From Anaerolineales bacterium (lineage in GTDB: Bacteria > Chloroflexota > Anaerolineae > Anaerolineales > UBA6663), in the NCBI GenBank assembly GCA_020850595.1, contig JADZEK010000193.1, positions 1 through 49,560 of the forward strand: a stretch of 49,560 bases of DNA, given 5' to 3'. Below are positions 7,700 through 17,817 of the stretch, one piece after another (the first letter of the stretch is position 1; each line of letters begins with the position of its first letter). The position numbers and the translations under genes are program-made. Under the pieces are notes generated by a model. It saw only the letters and a list, made by a program, of their open reading frames with translations, made no database searches and was not told where the DNA came from.

Positions 7700-10466
7700 T
7701 TCCACCTTGCTTGGAACCAGGCTTCCTGCCAAGTACCTCGGCCATACTCTCAAGACCTCTATCGTCGGGCGGCACGGTCGGTCTAGCTCCAAGTGTCGGC
7801 ATGCTCGCTTTGGGACGGGTGCCGCATGCCACCGCCTGTTGGGTCGCCCGGGTGGTTTCCGAATCAGCCGGAACACCTCCGGTCACCTCAGCTGAATGGC
7901 GGATCGCATCGGGCGAATTTGGTGGCTTCGCCTTTTGTTGATCTAGAAAGTTCTGAAGCACACTCTTGGGGGCAGGCTCCGATTGGGCTGGCGGATCATC
8001 TTTCGGCCGCTGGTGCTCGTCGAACAACAACGAGAGTGAGAGGCGGGCCAGGCGATCGGCTTCGTCACCCGCCACCGTGTACAGTGCGCGTTGGGCCAGG
8101 ACTTGGCCGGCCACTGTGGTATCCGGCACTAGCGGGCTGGCCACCTTGAGTAAGAAGACCGGAAGCGGCCGACCATCGTTCGCAATGGTCTTAACATAGG
8201 CGTGATGTTGCGGCAGATTCACCAGGCTCTCCGACCGCACGCGGTCAACGTCAAGTTCACGCTCGACCAGATAGCGAGCATCATCGCCGTTTACCTGGAA
8301 GACGACCTTCGTAGTCACACCGGCAAAGATACTGCCGGCCAAAGTGCCGGTCGGCTCAATTCGGCGCAAGTTATCCAACGCCTGGGTCCCTAATACGAAG
8401 TTGCCGCCGTTCTTCTGCAATTCACCCAGGAGTGCGCCGAAATCGGTGCCGGTCATAGTCTGAAATTCGTCCGCCACCACCGACACCGGCACCCGCTGCT
8501 CGCGCGGCAACGTCGTCTGGCGCATGATGACGCGCCGCATGACATTTAGAAACAGCGATCCAATGAAGCCAGCCAGGTCGTCTCCCAGGATGCCGGCGTT
8601 GGTGTTGACCACGATGATCTTGCGGCTGCGAATCGCCTGAAAGAGTTGCACGGTCGAGCGCGGCTGCCCAATCAGGCGGCGGATGGCGGCCGACCGCTCG
8701 AAGGCATGGCTTTTGGAAAGCACAGGCGAGATCACCTGCTCACGCTGAGAGGAGCTCATCAGCGCGTACTCGCCTAGAAAGTAGTGAACGATGTCGGGCC
8801 GGTCAGCGACCGTGACTTCTTGGGTAAGGAAATGGTCTCTCAGATTAGGATGACCAGTGAGCAATGGCGCCAAAGCCAGCAGGGTGTATTGGCGCTCGGC
8901 CGGCCGGCGCAGGTTGGCTTGCGCCAGCGCTCGCAGGCCGAAACCGAGCGGAATGAGCATCCGCGGCCCCCAATATTGTTGCCACAGGGCTTTGCCCACA
9001 TCTACAAAGTTCTCGGCCAGGCTGTCTGGGTCAAAACCTTCTCCGACATCAAGCAGATTGAGACCCACTGAACGTGTTTCGTCCGAGAGATCAATGTAAA
9101 TGACGTCTTTGGAGCGTTCGATGGGCACAAGCCCGATCACGCGCCGCGCCATGTCGCCATGCGGATCGACCACCAAGACGGATCGCATCGGGTCGCGCAT
9201 CCATTGGACAGCGATATGCTCCATCAGCGTGCTCTTGCCGTGTTGGGTTTTGCCGATGATGAACAGGTTGCGCCGCAAGGCCTCCGGCGACAGCGTAACT
9301 GGAACAGCCTGTTCGCCTTTGTGCGAAACCCCGACAGGCGCGCCGTTGGGTTCGGTCATGTCAGCCGGAAGAGGCAGGAGTTGTTCAAAGCCTTGCCTCC
9401 GCATCCGCTCTAGCGACTCACCCACGGGCATATGCCACAGACCGGCCAACTCTTTGACACTCAGACAGACCGGTGGGGTACTCGGGTTGGGAGTAAGGTC
9501 AGCCGGGTCCGAATGACCGCCAAGTTTGACTGCCTGCCAGCGGTTCCCGGACGTCGTATCGAAGAGGTGATAGGCGGCGATGAGTTGGTCCAGCAGCTGT
9601 TGGGCGCGCTCCCCATTGCCGGCGCTGGTAAATAGGCGTAGATCGACCTCTAGCGCCTGATCGCGGAGCTTGGCCGCTGCTTCATCCTCCAGTACCCGCG
9701 CCCAGTCATTGCTGTTCTGGCCCAGCAACCAAGCCGCCAGCAATGTGAGCGTTGCGCCGACCGGCAAGGCAATCAACCACCGAGTCCAGGGACCAACGAG
9801 AGTCCAGAGGACCAACGCGGCGAGGCACACCAGGATGACCCCAGCGCCAGTCATGACGGCGATGTTGCGCGTGGGCGCCGGCACGTCGGCCCCATACCCC
9901 CGGCGCTTAAGCGCGGCCAACTGACGTAGGTGCGGCTCCGCCCACTCCGGTTGGGCCGCGCCATGGACAATCAATTGAGACAAGATTGTTTCGCTAGGCT
10001 GGAGGCCATCGAAGGCGCCGAGCACGGCATCCAGCGGCTCGCCGCCTTCAAACTCGCGCCAGGTTTTGATCGGCAGAAACGCCGGCCCGACGGTGCGCAA
10101 CTGCGCAGCCACCATCACCTTTTCAGGCCTTTGCATCGCCAGGGCGGGATCCACCCCGGGCGGCAGGGATTGAAGCTCAACCTGCCGGTAGACGGAGTAG
10201 AGCTGCGCTCGGACGCGCTGTACGGCAGCCAAAGGTCCACGCACCATCAGCAGACGCTGCCCATACATACCCGCAATCTCCAGCGCCACGGACCCTGGTA
10301 GCAGCCCGAGCGTGCCGGCCAATTGCTCCATGGCCGTGGCATCGCGCAGATTCTCTGGGGGTGGCAGAACGAGCATCACGTTGGGCGCAAAGGAATCCCC
10401 AATTGAGCCCGACCGCCGGCTCACGCTGTCAGTCTCCGCAGGGCCAGTCAATGACATCCTCCGCAT
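7686..10466 (-). CDS. VirD4/TraG-like conjugative coupling ATPase (T4CP)
   Basis: About 926 aa. Two membrane segments (about 201-222 and 229-249) precede a hexameric ATPase core. Walker A is GKTQHGKST (405-413), with VLVVDPHGDM just after it; Walker B is VSVVADEFQTM (661-671); a sensor-like GTQALDNLRR follows. The C-terminal tail (after about 860) is hydrophilic. In conjugation such ATPases bring the relaxase-DNA complex to the secretion channel. The start is uncertain: ATGs at 10466 and 10457 both exist, while the best Shine-Dalgarno (GGAGG) sits between them and is ideally spaced only for a TTG at 10451. All options overlap the M23 gene stop. The long N-terminal soluble part before the membrane segments is unusual for VirD4. 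Confidence 0.85.
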   Translation of the reverse strand: MRRMSLTGPAETDSVSRRSGSIGDSFAPNVMLVLPPPENLRDATAMEQLAGTLGLLPGSVALEIAGMYGQRLLMVRGPLAAVQRVRAQLYSVYRQVELQSLPPGVDPALAMQRPEKVMVAAQLRTVGPAFLPIKTWREFEGGEPLDAVLGAFDGLQPSETILSQLIVHGAAQPEWAEPHLRQLAALKRRGYGADVPAPTRNIAVMTGAGVILVCLAALVLWTLVGPWTRWLIALPVGATLTLLAAWLLGQNSNDWARVLEDEAAAKLRDQALEVDLRLFTSAGNGERAQQLLDQLIAAYHLFDTTSGNRWQAVKLGGHSDPADLTPNPSTPPVCLSVKELAGLWHMPVGESLERMRRQGFEQLLPLPADMTEPNGAPVGVSHKGEQAVPVTLSPEALRRNLFIIGKTQHGKSTLMEHIAVQWMRDPMRSVLVVDPHGDMARRVIGLVPIERSKDVIYIDLSDETRSVGLNLLDVGEGFDPDSLAENFVDVGKALWQQYWGPRMLIPLGFGLRALAQANLRRPAERQYTLLALAPLLTGHPNLRDHFLTQEVTVADRPDIVHYFLGEYALMSSSQREQVISPVLSKSHAFERSAAIRRLIGQPRSTVQLFQAIRSRKIIVVNTNAGILGDDLAGFIGSLFLNVMRRVIMRQTTLPREQRVPVSVVADEFQTMTGTDFGALLGELQKNGGNFVLGTQALDNLRRIEPTGTLAGSIFAGVTTKVVFQVNGDDARYLVERELDVDRVRSESLVNLPQHHAYVKTIANDGRPLPVFLLKVASPLVPDTTVAGQVLAQRALYTVAGDEADRLARLSLSLLFDEHQRPKDDPPAQSEPAPKSVLQNFLDQQKAKPPNSPDAIRHSAEVTGGVPADSETTRATQQAVACGTRPKASMPTLGARPTVPPDDRGLESMAEVLGRKPGSKQGGNEPA

Positions 10467-11127
10467 TGAAGAACAGTCCGGGATTTATCCAGGTTCCAGT
10501 CATATCGTCGTCCCCCTGAAATTGCTTGATGCCATAGTGCACATGCGGCCCAGTTGAATTCCCTGTATTGCCGCTGCTGGCAATCACCTGGCCAGGCTGC
10601 ACGAGGTCGCCCACCTGAACCGAGGTCGATTCGTTGTGCGCAAACCAAGTCTGATAATCGCCGTTCTCGACTACGACCAAGTTGCCCCATGCACCGTTGT
10701 CGCCGATCCAGACCACCTGGCCCGCCATGGTGGCGTAGACGGTCGTACCGGCGTTCACAGGCAGGTCCACTCCGACGTGATCTGCGTAATTCGCATCTTG
10801 AAACTGGCAGCCCAAAAGCGGCTTGTCATGCGTGTTGCTCCAGTGCTGGATTGGGCCGCGCAACGGGACACCCCACGGCGACTGGGCGTCTGCACTACGG
10901 TAGCCGGCTCGCCCCACCCGACTCGCCCCGGCCCCCACCCCGCTACTGCCGGTCGCACCGTCCGAGGCCTGCGGAATATCGAGTTGCCACTGCGCCAGTT
11001 CGCCCGCACCAAAGGGCATCTGCGGGATGGCATTGGCGACCAGTAGGTTCGGCACAAACACCAAGAGGCAAAAGCTACACATCCAGCCTGCCAAGCCGAG
11101 CATAAAGAGAGCTTTGAGCGCGTTCAA
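10429..11127 (-). CDS. Membrane-anchored M23 (LytM) peptidase of the conjugation apparatus
   Basis: 232 aa. One N-terminal hydrophobic segment (residues 8-31) is followed by a Gly/Ser-rich linker (about 54-75) and an M23 zinc-peptidase domain. Ligands are visible in HVGVDLPV (H and D) and in the HVHYG motif near residue 197. M23 enzymes cut peptidoglycan cross-links; in T4SS operons they open the cell wall for channel assembly, the role played by VirB1 in Gram-negative systems. The start codon is TTG at 11127 with only a weak upstream purine stretch; an ATG at 11103 is the alternative. It lies 6 nt after virB4 and overlaps the coupling-ATPase gene. Confidence 0.85.
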   Translation of the reverse strand: MNALKALFMLGLAGWMCSFCLLVFVPNLLVANAIPQMPFGAGELAQWQLDIPQASDGATGSSGVGAGASRVGRAGYRSADAQSPWGVPLRGPIQHWSNTHDKPLLGCQFQDANYADHVGVDLPVNAGTTVYATMAGQVVWIGDNGAWGNLVVVENGDYQTWFAHNESTSVQVGDLVQPGQVIASSGNTGNSTGPHVHYGIKQFQGDDDMTGTWINPGLFFNAEDVIDWPCGD

Positions 11128-11133
11128 CGCGAG

Positions 11134-14061
11134 CTACCACACTGGTGCCGCCCGACGACCAGACGCGACCGCCACTGCTTGCTGCTGCTCACGATTGGTG
11201 GCCAGCCGCACCAAACGGAGTGGATTGACGGCCACATACAGCGGTAACCGCACATCATTACCGAAGAGCAGCAGCCCTTCCCCTTTGCGCACATGCAGGA
11301 GATCAGACTGCTCCGCAGCCGACAGGCCGAACAATTCCCCCAGCCGACGCGCGGCACTGTCAGACTCTTGGCCAAAGAGCATCTTGATCCGAGCGATCTC
11401 GGCGATTACCCGCGCCTCGGGGCTGGACACCAGGCGCTGGGTGTCCTGAGTCGCCAAATGCAGGGCTGCGTTGTACTTACGAAAGCTGCGCGCCATGCGC
11501 TCTAGCCGCTGCGCTGCACCCGGCTGCTCAAGCAGGTACCAAGCCTCATCAATGAAGAGGTGGATCGGTTGGGCTGCGCCGCCCGCCACGACCTCGTTCC
11601 AGACATGGCGTAGTACCTGCCACGCAAAAACCGGCGCAAGTGTCCGCTCGACGTTTTCGCGCAATGAGCGCATGCCAAACACCACTAGGGGAGACGCGCC
11701 AGCGGCGACCGTGGTCGGCTGATTGAACAGATCAGCGTATAGGCCATAGGCATATTGAAGTAGCACTTGCGCCAGCGCCTCGCTGCGCGGATTGGCATGC
11801 GCTGACAGCGTGTCCACCAATGCGGCCAGTGTGGGAGTTGGGCGAGCCCGATTCGTTGACGTAGGCTCCCCCGATTGGAAGCCCCACTTTTCCATCGTGG
11901 TCTGATAGCATTCCACGAGGGCGTTGAAGCTCGGTGCATCCAGTCGCTCGCCCAGGATAGCTTCCACAAACGCGGCCAACGACTCGGCCGCACTGCTCCA
12001 TGGGTTTTCCGACGCCAGGTTAATGTCCATGATGTTGAGCACCTGGCCGCCGTTCAGGGCTCCCGCATAATGCAAAACGCGCGCCAGCTCTGTGGCCTCG
12101 GCCGTGTGCAAGCCGGAGAGAAACGCCACCAGGTCAGCGAGCAACGGTGCCGGCTTCGACCAGCTAGACGGTTGGTCAGGCAAGATGCCAACCTGGCTGC
12201 AAACGAGCTGGTAGGCAGTCGTCAGCGCGTGGACCTGCTTGTCTGTCAGGTTCGAGGCCGATAGTGCCTCGTAAAGTTCGCCTAACACCAATAACCCCTC
12301 GCGATATGGGTCTGACCCATCGGGCAGCTCCAGCCGTCTGGGGGCCGCGTGCTTGCCCAATTCCACATACGGCGCATGAAAGTCGATGGCCAAACGTAGA
12401 TACTCGCGCTCTGGGTCGATTACAAATACTCGGTGCCCCAGCGCCAACACGGTCTCGATCGTCTGTTTGAGATAGACCGACTTCCCACCGCCAGGCGCGC
12501 CGATCACCAATTCGGAGGCGTTGCTCTGACCACTTTCAAAAGGATTGAGGGACACGAACAGGCCGTTCCCCCGATGCAGACCAAAGTGCCAGCCGGATGG
12601 GTCCAGGTATTCGCGTCGGACAAACGGGAAGAAAGAACCCAGCGAGTCGGCCGACATATTGCGCGGCTTGAGCTTATAAGCCGGGCGGGCCAGCGGGCGA
12701 GTAGACTGCAGGACACTCAGGTGCCGACGCGTCGCGGGATAGAACCGGATATCTTTCACCTTGAGAAGCGTCTCAAAGTCCTGACATCTCTTCTCCAGCG
12801 ATGCCAGGTCATTGGCCCATACCAGTACATACCAGTGCAAGAAATACGGTGCCTGCAGCGCAATCTCCAGATCAGCCCGGGCGGCTTCCACTGACTGGAT
12901 GGCCGCCTGCCGGCCCCAATCGGTCACGGCGCCGCGACGCGCATCCACCATAGTGGAGGCCTTGAGTTCGGTCTCCTTCTCCTTGAATTGCTGGCGGATT
13001 TGGACGGGGTCAGCGGCCGTAAGGTACATGGTGTGCGTGGTATCCATCGGCAGTGCCACGATAGAGGCCAGGTCGACCGGCGCACGCGGATCAAAATCGT
13101 ATAGCAGATAACCGCGCGCGACCACGTCCCCTACGCGTAGGTAATGCTCGTGTTCTTCGATCAAGGCCGGCGCCAGCAAATCAGCCAGCTTTTCCGAGTC
13201 GCGGGCTGCCACTTCCAAGTCGGCCGCCAATGGGCGCTGATCAACGGTCTGCCGTAGCTTCCAAGCAGAGCTTTGCCCGCTCCCCGACGCCTGCGCTCCA
13301 AGGGCTGTCGACGGCCCCAAAGGCGTACCCAAGATGCTCGGCGGGTGATGATAGTGGTCCCAAAGTGCCTGGCACATGTTCGCGGGTGAGAGCGGCTGCA
13401 TCTGCAATCCGATCTCACTCAGCGCCGCCCAGACAATCTGGATGTGCTCATCGAGCTTGTCCTGTGCGGTAGTGACCACGCGGTCGCTCAGCACTTTGGC
13501 TGGGGCTTTACCGGTGACGGCTTCGGGAAACGGATTGTGGGCCACCACCACTAAGTAGCGTTGCTGCATAGGCGAAAGCTGATCCTGAGCGGCCGTAAGG
13601 AAGGCCGCTGTCTCTTCGGCACTGGTTTCCATACGCCTACGTCGCGCCTGTGCAGCGGGCTCATCACTGCTTTCCGCTCGATGCTTCCAGTCAGTTGCGG
13701 CCAAACGCCAGCGTTCGAGGTAGCTGCCGAGATCCTGAGGCTGGGTGACAACGACGAGCTGAACGCCCAGCGGTGCCCGTAATCGACGCAGCGCCGCAGC
13801 AAACAGCGCCCAGAATTGCTGACGAGCGGCTTGATCCCCCCGCTCCAGGTCAACCGGATTAACCTCCAGGCCACGGACGAACGTGCCGTTGTCCAAGATC
13901 ACGGCATCACCGACCAACGCCATGACATCAACCAGCGATTCGGTCGGCCCCACATGTGACGGTCCAGGGAAGGGCTGGGGCTCGTCCGACGATGCATGGT
14001 CGGGCACATTGGCGTCATTCTTCGGCCGGCGGCGGAACAGACGAGCGCTAAGTGGCAGCAT
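11134..14061 (-). CDS. virB4: VirB4-like type IV secretion ATPase
   Basis: About 975 aa. The C-terminal half carries the AAA+ motor: Walker A IGAPGGGKSVYLKQ (GAPGGGKS at 521-528 from the chosen start), VFVIDPEREY, and Walker B HLFIDEAWYLLEQP followed by RSFRKYNAALHLATQDTQ, all typical of VirB4/TraC/ConE proteins. VirB4 is the universal T4SS energiser and binds the channel base with VirB3 and VirB6. ATG 14061 (MLPLSARLFRRRPKN) is chosen because it starts 8 nt after the PrgI-like stop; a longer frame from 14124 would overlap that gene. A PrgI/VirB3-like gene directly upstream and a VirB6-like gene before it match the usual T4SS core. Confidence 0.93.
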   Translation of the reverse strand: MLPLSARLFRRRPKNDANVPDHASSDEPQPFPGPSHVGPTESLVDVMALVGDAVILDNGTFVRGLEVNPVDLERGDQAARQQFWALFAAALRRLRAPLGVQLVVVTQPQDLGSYLERWRLAATDWKHRAESSDEPAAQARRRRMETSAEETAAFLTAAQDQLSPMQQRYLVVVAHNPFPEAVTGKAPAKVLSDRVVTTAQDKLDEHIQIVWAALSEIGLQMQPLSPANMCQALWDHYHHPPSILGTPLGPSTALGAQASGSGQSSAWKLRQTVDQRPLAADLEVAARDSEKLADLLAPALIEEHEHYLRVGDVVARGYLLYDFDPRAPVDLASIVALPMDTTHTMYLTAADPVQIRQQFKEKETELKASTMVDARRGAVTDWGRQAAIQSVEAARADLEIALQAPYFLHWYVLVWANDLASLEKRCQDFETLLKVKDIRFYPATRRHLSVLQSTRPLARPAYKLKPRNMSADSLGSFFPFVRREYLDPSGWHFGLHRGNGLFVSLNPFESGQSNASELVIGAPGGGKSVYLKQTIETVLALGHRVFVIDPEREYLRLAIDFHAPYVELGKHAAPRRLELPDGSDPYREGLLVLGELYEALSASNLTDKQVHALTTAYQLVCSQVGILPDQPSSWSKPAPLLADLVAFLSGLHTAEATELARVLHYAGALNGGQVLNIMDINLASENPWSSAAESLAAFVEAILGERLDAPSFNALVECYQTTMEKWGFQSGEPTSTNRARPTPTLAALVDTLSAHANPRSEALAQVLLQYAYGLYADLFNQPTTVAAGASPLVVFGMRSLRENVERTLAPVFAWQVLRHVWNEVVAGGAAQPIHLFIDEAWYLLEQPGAAQRLERMARSFRKYNAALHLATQDTQRLVSSPEARVIAEIARIKMLFGQESDSAARRLGELFGLSAAEQSDLLHVRKGEGLLLFGNDVRLPLYVAVNPLRLVRLATNREQQQAVAVASGRRAAPVW

Positions 14062-14069
14062 GGTTGGGC

Positions 14070-14564
14070 CTAGAGCGGCTGCCAAAGGAGAGCCAGTTGG
14101 TGCGCCCCACCCTGCCAGAGCCACACAGTCAGAAACACCAAAACGGCCATGCCGAGCGCGTTAGCCGTGATCCACAGCAGCGCTGGCGACCAGGATAGCG
14201 CGGCCGTCTGAGCTGCCTGTCGAGGCGCCGCTTGCCGCTTAGGCTCAGCGGCCGGCCACGTTGCGCGCCCCTGGTTTATGTCACGCACAGCACGGTGCAG
14301 CAAGTGCCGCGTCCGGCGGTGGAAGACCAGGGCATCCAATAGGCGTTGCTCGAGGGTCAGCCCGTGGGCCTGCCAAAACGCCCAAATCAGCCCCAGGCTG
14401 AGGATGACAATCACAAGTCCTATCCTTAGCCAGAGCGGCCAGGCCTTTAGGCCGGCCAGGCAGACAAGGGCCAGTCCACCGGCGGCCACCAGGATACCGA
14501 GTTGGCGATAGGTGAGGCCCAGGAAACGGCGTTCGGAAACGTCAATTCGAGTCGGAGGTCGCAT
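14070..14564 (-). CDS. PrgI/VirB3-like T4SS membrane protein
   Basis: 164 aa. The N-terminal pattern RRFLGLTYRQLGILVAAGG, two closely spaced membrane helices (about 20-38 and 44-66) and GLTLEQRLLDALVFHRRTR match the PrgI family, the counterpart of VirB3 in Gram-positive-type T4SS. A third hydrophobic stretch lies at about 128-146. VirB3/PrgI proteins dock VirB4 at the membrane, and this gene directly precedes virB4. Its ATG abuts the TAG stop of the VirB6-like gene, with GGAG about 10 nt upstream inside that gene. The extra C-terminal helix is longer than in typical PrgI proteins. Confidence 0.82.
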   Translation of the reverse strand: MRPPTRIDVSERRFLGLTYRQLGILVAAGGLALVCLAGLKAWPLWLRIGLVIVILSLGLIWAFWQAHGLTLEQRLLDALVFHRRTRHLLHRAVRDINQGRATWPAAEPKRQAAPRQAAQTAALSWSPALLWITANALGMAVLVFLTVWLWQGGAHQLALLWQPL

Positions 14565-16841
14565 CTACTCACTTCTCCTTTGGGATGATGGACTCGGTAC
14601 ATCGCCGGCTCCACTGTCTTGACTGCGGGCAAACGCCAAACGTGCGGTGGCTGCAATGTTGCCGTCCAATTGAAAGCCGTGGCGGGACGCCAAAGACTCC
14701 AGGTTACTTACCAACGCTTCGGGGCTAGCCTTTGTATTCGGGTCGAGCATCGCCTCAAACAATTCCCGCTGGGCAGCGAGCCCGCCTGGTTGACCTTGCT
14801 GCCTCCACGCGCCATAGCTTTCTTGGGCTACCCCAACCATGTCTTGGATACGTGTTGCACGCCCGCTACTCACAAAAGCCTGATGCAGGCCGCCAGCCAT
14901 AAGTTCGGTATTGTCCCGGCCTGGGTCAAACAGGTCATTGGGCAAGTGACTGAGATCACGATTGGACCAACGCAATGCGCCCGTCATAGACGCTGGGCTT
15001 ATGCCGTTCTCGTCCGACCCGCCATTCCCGGTGGTGGATTGAGGCTGTTCCGCCTGGAGCGCACCGGCGAGTTCGCGGGCTTGCAGTCCAAGACCGAGTC
15101 CTTGGATGACCGGATTACGGGTGCTGTGGGCCAATGCCCGACCGAAGCTGCCTGCCAGACGCGCCCGCCGCAATTGCGCGTCACTGCCGGAAGTCTGCGG
15201 AGCTGGCATGCCGCCGGTAACCTCCGAACCACTTGGTCCAACTGCGCCCGCCGGTGTATCAGTTTGCGGCGCCCCGTGGCCCTCATCCGATACGCTCGCT
15301 CCTTGCGCCTGATCTATAGTCGCTGGTTGGTCATTCGAACCTGCATTAGTTTGCATGGCTGATGTTTCTCCCGGCGAGCCGGTCAGGAGCTGAGCCATGC
15401 GCCGGGCAATCCCGCCGGACCCAAGGCCGCTGTTCGAGTGAGCCAGGGCTGACCCAGTTTGCGCGGTGGATGACGCTCTAGCCCCGCCGTTACCGATGTC
15501 CGCTACGGAAGCCCCCCCGACAGCACCACCCGGTCCACCTGCGATCGGCGGACCGCCGGCGGCAACAGCAGCGCCAGCTTCACCCGCGCCACCTGCCCCA
15601 GCCATTGCGCCGGCTCCAGCGCCAATTGCCAGCCCACCAGCGGCGAAACCAACAGCGACCGCAGCCAGCTTCACCATGCCCATGGTGGCGTCGAACGCTT
15701 GCCGGTGAACCTCGGCCAGCGCACCAAACACAGATTCCCCGACCTTGAAGTTGATGGCGATTAGGACACTGACAACGCCGGCGGTAATGAATACGCCTGC
15801 GATGAAGGTGCCTACGTCGCCACTGCCCTGCGCGGAAAGTAAGTCGTAGAACAACGAGACAGCCGCTTTGAGGAGAAGAGCATCTACCACCGGGATCAGA
15901 AAGATGACAACGACGGACTTTAGCCACAGCGCTTGCAACCAACGCAAAGGCGGCAGCGTCCCCAACACCAGCACTACCGGCGCTAAGGCGGTCAAGAGAT
16001 AGACCAGGGCGGTGTAAGCGGCCAGCGCCAAACCCAGGCCCAACATGACGCTCGATGCCAGGAACAGGCCGAAGAAAGCGAGGTATAACACGATGGGGGA
16101 GGTCAACAAGTTGCCGGCGAGTGCCAGCAAGGCAGTGACGTTAAAGAACGCCCCAGCCAGCGTCGCCCCAGTCACACGTGTGCCAAAGTCGGCCGCAAGA
16201 AGGCTGCCGGCCGTGGCCACGCTCAACCGGTGGGCTAGGCCAAGAAGATAATACGAGCTGCCCGCCGCCCCGGCCGAGATCAACCAACCAATGAGCGCTT
16301 CCTTGAGATCGGCCAAACCGAGCGCTGACGTCGCACCGAGCCGCAGAGCGCTGACTGCGGTGAGCATGAGCGTCAACGGCAGCAACAGGAAGGCGGCCGT
16401 CAGCGTGACGCGCCAATGCGGGAGGACCAGGTTCTCAAAGAGTGGTGTTGGTGCGCCGGCGGCCACGTCAGGCGCGAGTCCATAAGGCCCCGTCACGAGC
16501 GCATCCAGCGCGCCTGTGAACCGTTGTCCGGCCTCGCGATAGGACTGCAGCATGATCTTGTTGCTCATCTGCACCACCGCGTCCATCATGGTCGCAAACG
16601 GGAAACGAATGATGTGGAAGATGTTCTCTACGATTGGCGGTGGCGGCTCCGGCGTGGCCGTCGAGCTAGGAACAGCCGTCGCAACCGCCGTTGGCACGTA
16701 CTGCGGCGTTGCCACCGGCGTGGACTGCCAGGCTGGCTCAGCCATTGGTCCAGACGCCATCGCCGGCCTGACCATTGCCGACACGACCAACAGGCCGAGA
16801 AGCAATGCGCCAACCCATTTCCACCGCGTTACAGGTCGCAT
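14565..16841 (-). CDS. VirB6/TrbL-like polytopic T4SS channel protein
   Basis: 758 aa. A signal peptide (residues 9-30, cut near AMASG) leads into a Thr/Pro linker. Six or more membrane segments lie between about 145 and 365 (for example 145-165, 183-201, 232-258, 262-296, 308-331 and 345-365). A very Ala/Gly-rich helix or linker occupies about 390-445, followed by a long soluble Ser/Gly/Gln-rich tail to 758. This layout of an N-terminal signal, a membrane core and a long soluble tail is that of TrbL/VirB6 proteins, which line the inner channel. The gene overlaps nothing, has GAGGA about 9 nt before the ATG, and ends directly against the PrgI-like ATG. No catalytic motif is seen or expected. 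Confidence 0.8.
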   Translation of the reverse strand: MRPVTRWKWVGALLLGLLVVSAMVRPAMASGPMAEPAWQSTPVATPQYVPTAVATAVPSSTATPEPPPPIVENIFHIIRFPFATMMDAVVQMSNKIMLQSYREAGQRFTGALDALVTGPYGLAPDVAAGAPTPLFENLVLPHWRVTLTAAFLLLPLTLMLTAVSALRLGATSALGLADLKEALIGWLISAGAAGSSYYLLGLAHRLSVATAGSLLAADFGTRVTGATLAGAFFNVTALLALAGNLLTSPIVLYLAFFGLFLASSVMLGLGLALAAYTALVYLLTALAPVVLVLGTLPPLRWLQALWLKSVVVIFLIPVVDALLLKAAVSLFYDLLSAQGSGDVGTFIAGVFITAGVVSVLIAINFKVGESVFGALAEVHRQAFDATMGMVKLAAVAVGFAAGGLAIGAGAGAMAGAGGAGEAGAAVAAGGPPIAGGPGGAVGGASVADIGNGGARASSTAQTGSALAHSNSGLGSGGIARRMAQLLTGSPGETSAMQTNAGSNDQPATIDQAQGASVSDEGHGAPQTDTPAGAVGPSGSEVTGGMPAPQTSGSDAQLRRARLAGSFGRALAHSTRNPVIQGLGLGLQARELAGALQAEQPQSTTGNGGSDENGISPASMTGALRWSNRDLSHLPNDLFDPGRDNTELMAGGLHQAFVSSGRATRIQDMVGVAQESYGAWRQQGQPGGLAAQRELFEAMLDPNTKASPEALVSNLESLASRHGFQLDGNIAATARLAFARSQDSGAGDVPSPSSQRRSE

Positions 16842-16853
16842 CTCGTCGCGTCC

Positions 16854-17279
16854 TCAGAACTGCGGGATAGGGATCGAGGTATCCACATAACCTTTGACGG
16901 CATCGAACACGATGCCGACGAAGGTCGTAGACATCACGGCCAGGGTGAAGATAAAAACGGCCGCGATGATGTTGAGCCAGGCCTGGCTCACCCCCATGGG
17001 GCTGCCCACCATATTGGCGATTTGGGCCGACCAAAAGCCACGCGCCACGCTGACGGCAAAGACTGCAACACTCGAGAAGACAAAGAACTGAATAAATAGC
17101 TTGGCAACGCTGGTCACCAAGTCGACGAGGGGCTGCACCGCCCCGCTTCCGCCAGGCGGGGTGCCCTGGTAGGCATCACTGGCCTGAACCAGCCCCGCCG
17201 GTCCAGTCAGCATGATGGTCAGGGTGAGGAGGACCACGAGCCAGCCAAAACTCTTGCCTCGTAAGTGTTGTTTGTTCAT
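16854..17279 (-). CDS. Small membrane protein, VirB2/TrbC-like
   Basis: 141 aa. It has a signal peptide (residues 10-34, LTLTIMLTGPAGLVQASDA), then two membrane helices (about 55-80 and 98-125) separated by a short polar loop. This is the architecture of VirB2/TrbC T4SS pilins or of the small subunits next to VirB6. It sits directly upstream of the VirB6-like gene (12-nt gap) with AGGAG about 10 nt before the ATG. Identity with VirB2 is inferred from size, topology and position only. It could be another small inner-membrane component. Confidence 0.6.
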   Translation of the reverse strand: MNKQHLRGKSFGWLVVLLTLTIMLTGPAGLVQASDAYQGTPPGGSGAVQPLVDLVTSVAKLFIQFFVFSSVAVFAVSVARGFWSAQIANMVGSPMGVSQAWLNIIAAVFIFTLAVMSTTFVGIVFDAVKGYVDTSIPIPQF

Positions 17280-17298
17280 CAGTCAATCACTCCTATGG

Positions 17299-17808
17299 TC
17301 AAATCAATGCAATCGCTAAGCCCGCCAGCCGAACGGCCAGCAATGTGAGAACGCCGGTTAGGGTGACCAGCAGAAGCCGCGTAGTGAGTGCCGCCATCGT
17401 GCCTGGTTGCCCACTCAGGAGGCTCAACTGCGCTCCGAGTACACCACTCGCAAAACCGACCGCCAAACTGGCTCCAACCGACAAGATCACGGCCTCAACC
17501 ACGAACTCAGCCAGGCTGCGCCAAAGCGCCACAATCCCCACCGCATCTTGCACGCCCGTAGCCATCAATTGGCTGATTGCGTTCCCCAGTGCAGCTGCAC
17601 TCGCTACAACGGCCAGGCAGACGATGACGGGGATAGCGCGTTCGTAGAGCTCAGCCATGACGCCGACCCGACCTGAGATGGCTCCCACGTGAGCCTGGGC
17701 CAAGGACATCACGAGGGCCACTGTGAAGTAGATGGCGGCCAGACCACCGGCCCACTGCATCACCTCTGACAGAACTGCCATCAGCGCGCCGCTTCTCGCC
17801 AAGTCCAT
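17299..17808 (-). CDS. Four-helix membrane protein of unknown family
   Basis: 169 aa. Hydrophobic stretches lie at about 18-36, 58-82, 105-128 and 143-168, with short polar loops and no Cys or His clusters. It is not recognised by motif. It lies between the second TadE-like gene and the VirB2-like gene, the exact junction of the Tad and T4SS blocks, so it might link the two machines or be a second channel subunit. The ATG at 17808 has AGGCGG very close upstream. Function unknown. Confidence 0.7.
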   Translation of the reverse strand: MDLARSGALMAVLSEVMQWAGGLAAIYFTVALVMSLAQAHVGAISGRVGVMAELYERAIPVIVCLAVVASAAALGNAISQLMATGVQDAVGIVALWRSLAEFVVEAVILSVGASLAVGFASGVLGAQLSLLSGQPGTMAALTTRLLLVTLTGVLTLLAVRLAGLAIALI

Positions 17809-17817
17809 TCCGCCTGC